A stretch of 64,000 nt of DNA from Hymenobacter lapidarius (lineage in GTDB: Bacteria; Bacteroidota; Bacteroidia; Cytophagales; Hymenobacteraceae), in the NCBI RefSeq assembly GCF_001816145.1, contig NZ_MDZB01000044.1, forward strand, positions 33,501 to 97,500, written 5' to 3'. Every line of letters starts with the position of its first letter. The stretch's first letter is position 1. This document shows positions 60,475 through 64,000 of this stretch, piece by piece. Under the pieces are notes generated by a model. It was not told the DNA's origin. It searched no databases and saw only the letters and a list, made by a program, of their open reading frames with translations. The translations under genes and the position numbers were made by a program.

Positions 60475-60546
60475 GGCAGGAAGGAGTGGTTGTGAAGTAA
60501 AACGCCTGCCCGGCGAAGGGGTTGCCAAACTTTTCCCGAACAGTGG

Positions 60547-60578
60547 TTGCGCGGCTTCCGGCGCGGTGCCTATCTTTG
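60547..60578 (+). promoter_or_regulatory. Promoter of tRNA-Thr
   Basis: A TTG -33 element at 60547-60549 and TATCTTTG at 60571-60578 are separated by 21 bases, the clearest Bacteroidota-type promoter in the window. It lies 32 bases before the tRNA. Confidence 0.75.
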
Positions 60579-60610
60579 CAGTCCTATCCAAAACGTTGGC
60601 CGGGGATTAC

Positions 60611-60683
60611 GCCTCTTTAGCTCAGCTGGTAGAGCAGCTCATTCGTAATGAGCAGGTCGTTGGTTCGAGTCCAATAAGAGGCT
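60611..60683 (+). tRNA. tRNA-Thr (anticodon CGT)
   Basis: The complete cloverleaf has acceptor GCCTCTT/AAGAGGC, D arm GCTC-AGCTGGTA-GAGC, anticodon stem GCTCA/TGAGC with loop TTCGTAA (anticodon CGT, reading ACG), variable AGGTC, and T arm GTTGG/CCAAT with TTCGAGT. The discriminator is T. No CCA is encoded. Confidence 0.97.
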
Positions 60684-60704
60684 CACACATTCACAACCGG
60701 AGCA

Positions 60705-60750
60705 CCCGGAAAATGCCTTCTCCCGTCGGAAAGGGGTTTTCCGGGTTTTT
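60705..60750 (+). terminator. Terminator of tRNA-Thr
   Basis: CCCGGAAAA (60705-60713) pairs with TTTTCCGGG (60737-60745), followed by TTTTT. Confidence 0.88.
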
Positions 60751-60839
60751 GCGTCTGGGCCAGTCAGGTGCTATGGCACAGGACAGCCCGTTTACTTTTG
60801 AACGGTTGCTTCAGCAGGAGGCCCGGCTCTGGGCGGGCA

Positions 60840-62165
60840 TTATTTCCGCTCCGGGAATGTGAGCAGAAACGAGGTGCCCAGGCCCTCGATGGAATTGACG
60901 TCTATTTCAATCCCGTGCAGGTCGGCAATGGTGCGGGCAATAGAGAGGCCCAGGCCGTAGCTGTCGGGGTCGGCGGTGGCGCCCTTGTCGAAGCGGTGAA
61001 ACAGGCGCGGCAGCTGCTCTTTGGCAATGCCGTGGCCAGTGTCGCGCACTTCGAGTACGTGGCCGCCGCCCATCGGGGCCGGCCGGCCCAGCACGTAGAT
61101 GAGCCCGCCTTCGCGGTTGTATTTGATGGCGTTGCTCACCAGGTTGAACACGAGCGTGAAGAGCAGGCCCCGGTTGCAGTGAGGCACCGTAAAATCGGGC
61201 TCCACGATACAGGTGAGCGTGAGCTGCAACACCTCCAGGCGGTCCCGCACTTCCTCGCATACCTCGGCCGCCAACTCGGCCAGCGACACGGTGTCGGTGC
61301 GGGCAAACTGGTCGTTTTCAATCTTGGAAATCATGAGCAAAGACTTGATAATGGTGCGCAGGCGGTACACGGTGCGCTGCGATTCGACCACGCGCACCAG
61401 GTTCTCGTCCGACAGGCCCTCGTCGGCCAGCATGTTGTCGAAGCGGTATTGCAGGGCGGCCAGCGGCGTGAGCAGCTCGTGCGAGGCGTCGGCGATAAAC
61501 TTGCGCTCTTTACTGAACGAGGCCTGGATGGTGGCCATCATCTCCCGCAGGCTCTGGTCGAGGTAGCGAAAATCGGCGGTGCTGGTTGCGATGGGCTCGA
61601 AGTCGAAGGCCGGCGGGTAATGGCTATTGCGGAGCCGCTGGCGGATAATGGTGTAGAACGGAGCCAGCAGGTAGCGGAAAAAGGCCAAATCGGCCAGCGT
61701 GGTCAGGGCCGCGGCCACCAGCAGGATGTAGAGGGCGTAGCGGCGGAAGTTGCGCTCCGTTTCGCCGATGCTGCCCGTGCTGCGCCCGATTTCGAGCAGG
61801 TAGTTCTGCCGGCCCTGCGCGAAGGAGTAGCTCAGCACCCGGTACTCCACAATCTCGTCCTCCACGGCCCGCTTCGAGTCGTCGATGACGTCAATCCTCG
61901 GGCCCGGCACAATGGCTTCCAGGGAAATAAACTCCTCCTTGAGCAGGTTGTAGCTGCCGTAAGACGACTGCCCGCTCTCGATGAAATCCGAAATACCGTT
62001 GCGCCGAATCAGGCGCAGCACTTTCTCTTTCTTCTGCTCCAGCCGCTGGTCGGTCGCCAGCAGCGCCAGCCGGCTCATCACCGGCGGCAGCACCCCCACC
62101 AGCAGCAGCAGAATGGCCACGCGGGAAAGGGCATTGAAGAGAGAGAATTGGGTACTGAGCTTCAA
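60840..62165 (-). CDS. Sensor histidine kinase of the OmpR-type pair
   Basis: The protein has about 441 residues from a TTG at 62165 (KLSTQFSLFNALSRVA, the usual N-terminus of this group); the open frame upstream runs into a palindromic repeat. Order: TM1, a periplasmic domain of about 110 residues, TM2 (ALYILLVAAALTTLADLAF), a HAMP-like linker, the H box FIADASHELLTPLAAL, N box FNLVSNAIKYN, and VRDTGHGIAKEQLPRLFHRF with DSYGLGLSIARTI. It is paired with the regulator encoded just upstream; the signal is unknown. Confidence 0.93.
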   Translation of the reverse strand: MKLSTQFSLFNALSRVAILLLLVGVLPPVMSRLALLATDQRLEQKKEKVLRLIRRNGISDFIESGQSSYGSYNLLKEEFISLEAIVPGPRIDVIDDSKRAVEDEIVEYRVLSYSFAQGRQNYLLEIGRSTGSIGETERNFRRYALYILLVAAALTTLADLAFFRYLLAPFYTIIRQRLRNSHYPPAFDFEPIATSTADFRYLDQSLREMMATIQASFSKERKFIADASHELLTPLAALQYRFDNMLADEGLSDENLVRVVESQRTVYRLRTIIKSLLMISKIENDQFARTDTVSLAELAAEVCEEVRDRLEVLQLTLTCIVEPDFTVPHCNRGLLFTLVFNLVSNAIKYNREGGLIYVLGRPAPMGGGHVLEVRDTGHGIAKEQLPRLFHRFDKGATADPDSYGLGLSIARTIADLHGIEIDVNSIEGLGTSFLLTFPERK

Positions 62166-62194
62166 GCGGGAGGTGGTAAGTAGATAAGAAAACC

Positions 62195-62287
62195 GTCGTG
62201 CTGAGCCTGCCGAAGCATCTCTACTGCTGCGTTGCAACGGTATTGTTTACGATTGAGGTAGCGATGCTTCGGCAAGCTCAGTACGAC
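62195..62287. repeat. Palindrome with GTCGTGCTGAGC core between regulator and kinase
   Basis: Arms 62195-62221 and 62261-62287 are inverted copies with a few mismatches and a 39-base spacer. The core (TGCTGAGC then TGCCGAAGCATC) matches the palindrome at 47215 at most positions. It lies in the gap between the response regulator stop and the kinase start. Confidence 0.88.
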
Positions 62288-62322
62288 GCTTCGGCTTGCA
62301 GTGGTTGCTGTCGCCCCCCGCC

Positions 62323-62997
62323 TCACAGCCGCGCGCGGTAGCCCAAGCCGCGCGCGGTTTCGAGCCAGTCGGTGTCGGCAAACTGGCCCAGCTTCTTGCG
62401 CAGATTTTTGATGTGGGCGTCGATGTAGTTGGAATCGAAGCCCGCTTCGGAGAGGTTGCCCCAGATGTGCTCGGTGAGCTGCAGGCGGGTGAGCACCCGG
62501 TTTTTGTTGAGCACGAGGTAGCTCAGCACGTCGTACTCCTTCACCGACAGGCTCACATCCTGGCCCGCGTGCAGCAGCCGGCGGTTTTGCAGGTCGAGCG
62601 AAAACGCGCCCACCGGCACCGTGGGCTTGTGCAACCCGAAGCGGCGGCGGGTGATGGCGTGCATCCGGGCCAGCAGCTCGGGCAGCGAAAAGGGCTTGGC
62701 CAGGTAATCGTCGGCCCCTAGCTCCAGCCCACCGATGCGGTCCTCCACGGCCGAGCGGGCGGTGAGGATGATGACGGCTGCCCTCAGCTCGTTCTGCTTG
62801 GCCTCGGCCAGCACGTCCAGCCCGTCGCCGTCGGGCAGGCCCAGGTCCAGTAGCACGAAGTCGAAGGGCGTGTCGGCCAGCTGCCAGCGGGCTTCGGCCG
62901 CCGTGCGGGCCACGGTGCAGGCAAAGTTGTGGTTGTGCAGGAAGATGCCCAGCTCGCGGGCCAAGGTGCGCTCATCCTCTACGATTAAAACGGTCAT
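62323..62997 (-). CDS. OmpR/PhoB-family response regulator
   Basis: The protein has about 224 residues. The start at 62997 (MTVLIVEDERTLAREL) is preferred over 63006. The receiver has EDE, phospho-acceptor Asp in FVLLDLGLPDGDG and Lys in YLAKPFSLPEL. The C-terminal winged helix begins FSLDLQNRRLLHAGQDVSLSVKEYDVLSYL. It is followed by its kinase gene, with a palindrome between, and preceded by an outer-membrane protein gene that ends 17 bases before it on the same strand. Confidence 0.95.
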   Translation of the reverse strand: MTVLIVEDERTLARELGIFLHNHNFACTVARTAAEARWQLADTPFDFVLLDLGLPDGDGLDVLAEAKQNELRAAVIILTARSAVEDRIGGLELGADDYLAKPFSLPELLARMHAITRRRFGLHKPTVPVGAFSLDLQNRRLLHAGQDVSLSVKEYDVLSYLVLNKNRVLTRLQLTEHIWGNLSEAGFDSNYIDAHIKNLRKKLGQFADTDWLETARGLGYRARL

Positions 62998-63014
62998 AGG
63001 TGACAAAAGCGAGG

Positions 63015-63917
63015 TTAAAGGTTCAGCGACAGGCTGCTGGTGAAGTAGGAGCGCGCCCCGGACACGTCGTCGGGCAGCAGGTTCACGGGCACGGCGTAGC
63101 GCCAGGCCACCTGCACCGACACCGCGCCCAGCGAGTAGGTCACGGGCAGGCGCAGCTCGTAGTTGAGTACCTGGAAGCGGGTGGTCGTGGTGGTCACGAC
63201 GGCAGGGGGGGTGCCGCCATTGCCCCGGCCCCGGCCGGGATTGTTGCCGCGCTGCACCTGCTGCGTCAGGCTGGTTTCGGCAAAGCGCTGGGTGCCGGCA
63301 GTAGCGCTCACGCGGGGCTCGATAGCCAGGAAGCCCTTGGACGTGAAGACCTTTTCAAACTCGAAGTTGCGGGAGTTATCGAGCACGAGGAACAGGTCGT
63401 TGGTGTCGCCAAACAGGTAGGCCGCGTTCAGGCGCGAGTACACGTGGCCCCAGTCCCAGCCCAGATAGCCGTCGAAGGAGTTGTTGACGCTGGACTTCAC
63501 CAGCGGGCTGCTGGCCGCGAACAGGAAACGCGAGTAGCTCACCGAAGCGTCCACTTTCCTCGACACGTCGAAGTCCCAGCCCGCCGATAGGTCGGTTTCG
63601 TCCACGAAGCTGCTGGTGCCCAACAAGTCGTAGCTCACGGCTGAGCCCCAAACGCCCCAGCGGCTTTTGTAGGTCAACTCACCAGCCAGGTAGGGGTATC
63701 GCGTGGTTTGGGTGCGCCCGAAGAACGACGAGTTGCTGCCGTAGCTGAGCGCCGCCGTGAAGCCGCCGTGCCGGGCCGCGCTATCGGCGCCCACGACCGG
63801 GCTGCCGGTGGGCTGGCCGCTGCCCACGGCCTGCCCAGCAGCCGGCTGGCTTTCGAACAGCCAGCCCGTCAACAACAGCAGGCCCAACCACCGGCGGGGA
63901 GAAGCAATAACAGTCAT
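63015..63917 (-). CDS. Putative outer-membrane beta-barrel protein
   Basis: The protein has about 300 residues from the ATG at 63917 (signal peptide WLGLLLLTGWLFESQPAAG). The mature chain alternates aromatic strands and turns (AALSYGSNSSFFGRT, YPYLAGELTYKSRWGVWGSAVSYDLLG, a late RSYFTSSLSLNL end), as in small outer-membrane barrels. A Gly/Arg-rich loop (NNPGRGRGNGG) is unusual. It shares an operon with the two-component system downstream. An ATG at 63938 overlaps the stop of the next gene as TAATG and is an alternative start. Confidence 0.72.
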   Translation of the reverse strand: MTVIASPRRWLGLLLLTGWLFESQPAAGQAVGSGQPTGSPVVGADSAARHGGFTAALSYGSNSSFFGRTQTTRYPYLAGELTYKSRWGVWGSAVSYDLLGTSSFVDETDLSAGWDFDVSRKVDASVSYSRFLFAASSPLVKSSVNNSFDGYLGWDWGHVYSRLNAAYLFGDTNDLFLVLDNSRNFEFEKVFTSKGFLAIEPRVSATAGTQRFAETSLTQQVQRGNNPGRGRGNGGTPPAVVTTTTTRFQVLNYELRLPVTYSLGAVSVQVAWRYAVPVNLLPDDVSGARSYFTSSLSLNL

Positions 63918-63937
63918 GGCGGATGGTTCAGTAAGCA

Positions 63938-64000
63938 TTAATGGCCCCGGCCCCGGCCCGCTCCCACGGCGCGCCCGGCCCCGACTCCGCCCCCGCCGGC
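63938..64000 (-). CDS. 3' end of a Gly/Arg-rich coding frame (cut by window edge)
   Basis: An open minus-strand frame ends with a TAA at 63938-63940 after GGGVGAGRAVGAGRGRGH-like residues. Its stop overlaps an ATG of the outer-membrane protein frame (TAATG), consistent with a coupled operon. Only 21 codons are visible, and low-complexity GC-rich DNA can mimic this, so support is weak. Confidence 0.35.
   Translation of the reverse strand, partial: AGGGGVGAGRAVGAGRGRGH

Noticed and set aside
60475..60591. Longer N-terminus for the small membrane protein near the tRNA
   Set aside because: The extension crosses the tRNA-Thr promoter and lacks hydrophobic character; the ATG at 60474 gives a normal membrane start.
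60768..62183. Plus-strand open frame antisense to the second histidine kinase
   Set aside because: Low-complexity His/Gln/Val/Gly-rich translation typical of antisense frames in GC-rich genes; the kinase on the minus strand has full domain support.

Overview
The window comes from a GC-rich member of the Bacteroidota, most likely a Hymenobacter-like Cytophagales. The evidence is the gene set: a fused murF-alr, a SusC-type TonB receptor with a carboxypeptidase-regulatory domain, DUF5686, DUF4834, DUF4230 and GIN-domain proteins, and paired M16 peptidases. Bacteroidota -7 boxes (TAnnTTTG) lie upstream of many genes and classical Shine-Dalgarno sites are largely absent. The window looks chromosomal. 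It holds one tRNA (Thr, CGT), no rRNA, no CRISPR array, no intact mobile element, and one transposase remnant.

Layout. 0-6.3 kb: end of an MgtE magnesium transporter, a lipoprotein, arfB, a KAS III-type synthase, an alpha/beta hydrolase, an RsmI-like methylase and an Amt ammonium transporter. 6.3-16.5 kb: one long minus-strand operon in the order HlyD adaptor, TolC-like channel, ABC ATPase, two MacB/FtsX permeases, GIN-domain protein, NtrC-type regulator, histidine kinase. A sigma-54-like promoter and an upstream palindrome precede it, so the regulator probably controls its own export operon. 16.6-19.3 kb: a small basic protein and feoAB. 19.5-25.8 kb: a duplicated convergent module (secreted beta-rich protein facing a secreted hydrolase-fold protein). 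Both hydrolase copies have lost the nucleophile serine. 25.9-32.5 kb: murF-alr, an active/inactive M16 peptidase pair and a lipoprotein. 32.6-37.3 kb: OxyR, a TPR histidine kinase whose phospho-acceptor His is Asp, and an amidohydrolase lipoprotein. 37.4-42.3 kb: CHRD protein, DUF547 lipoprotein, TonB receptor. 42.4-50 kb: GNAT-like protein, two tandem paralogous small membrane proteins, an ICMT/NnrU-like protein, an Omp85-type barrel and DUF5686. 50-60.5 kb: lipoproteins, an EamA transporter, recX, DUF4230, a glycosyltransferase-like protein, a transposase remnant, a D-cysteine desulfhydrase-like enzyme, a YfhO-like protein and DUF4834. 60.6-64 kb: tRNA-Thr and a second two-component system next to an outer-membrane protein.

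Two features cut across the whole window. First, at least nine long imperfect or perfect hairpins sit in short same-strand gaps, often touching the upstream stop codon. Five of them are built from degenerate 7-bp units. The unit sequence differs at each locus, but period 7 and inverted symmetry are shared, and one element lies in frame inside murF-alr. Four consecutive gaps of the export operon carry such hairpins. Second, four genes (tolC-like, one hydrolase, a small secreted protein, yfhO-like) are each interrupted by a net single-base deletion. This fits assembly error better than four independent pseudogenes.
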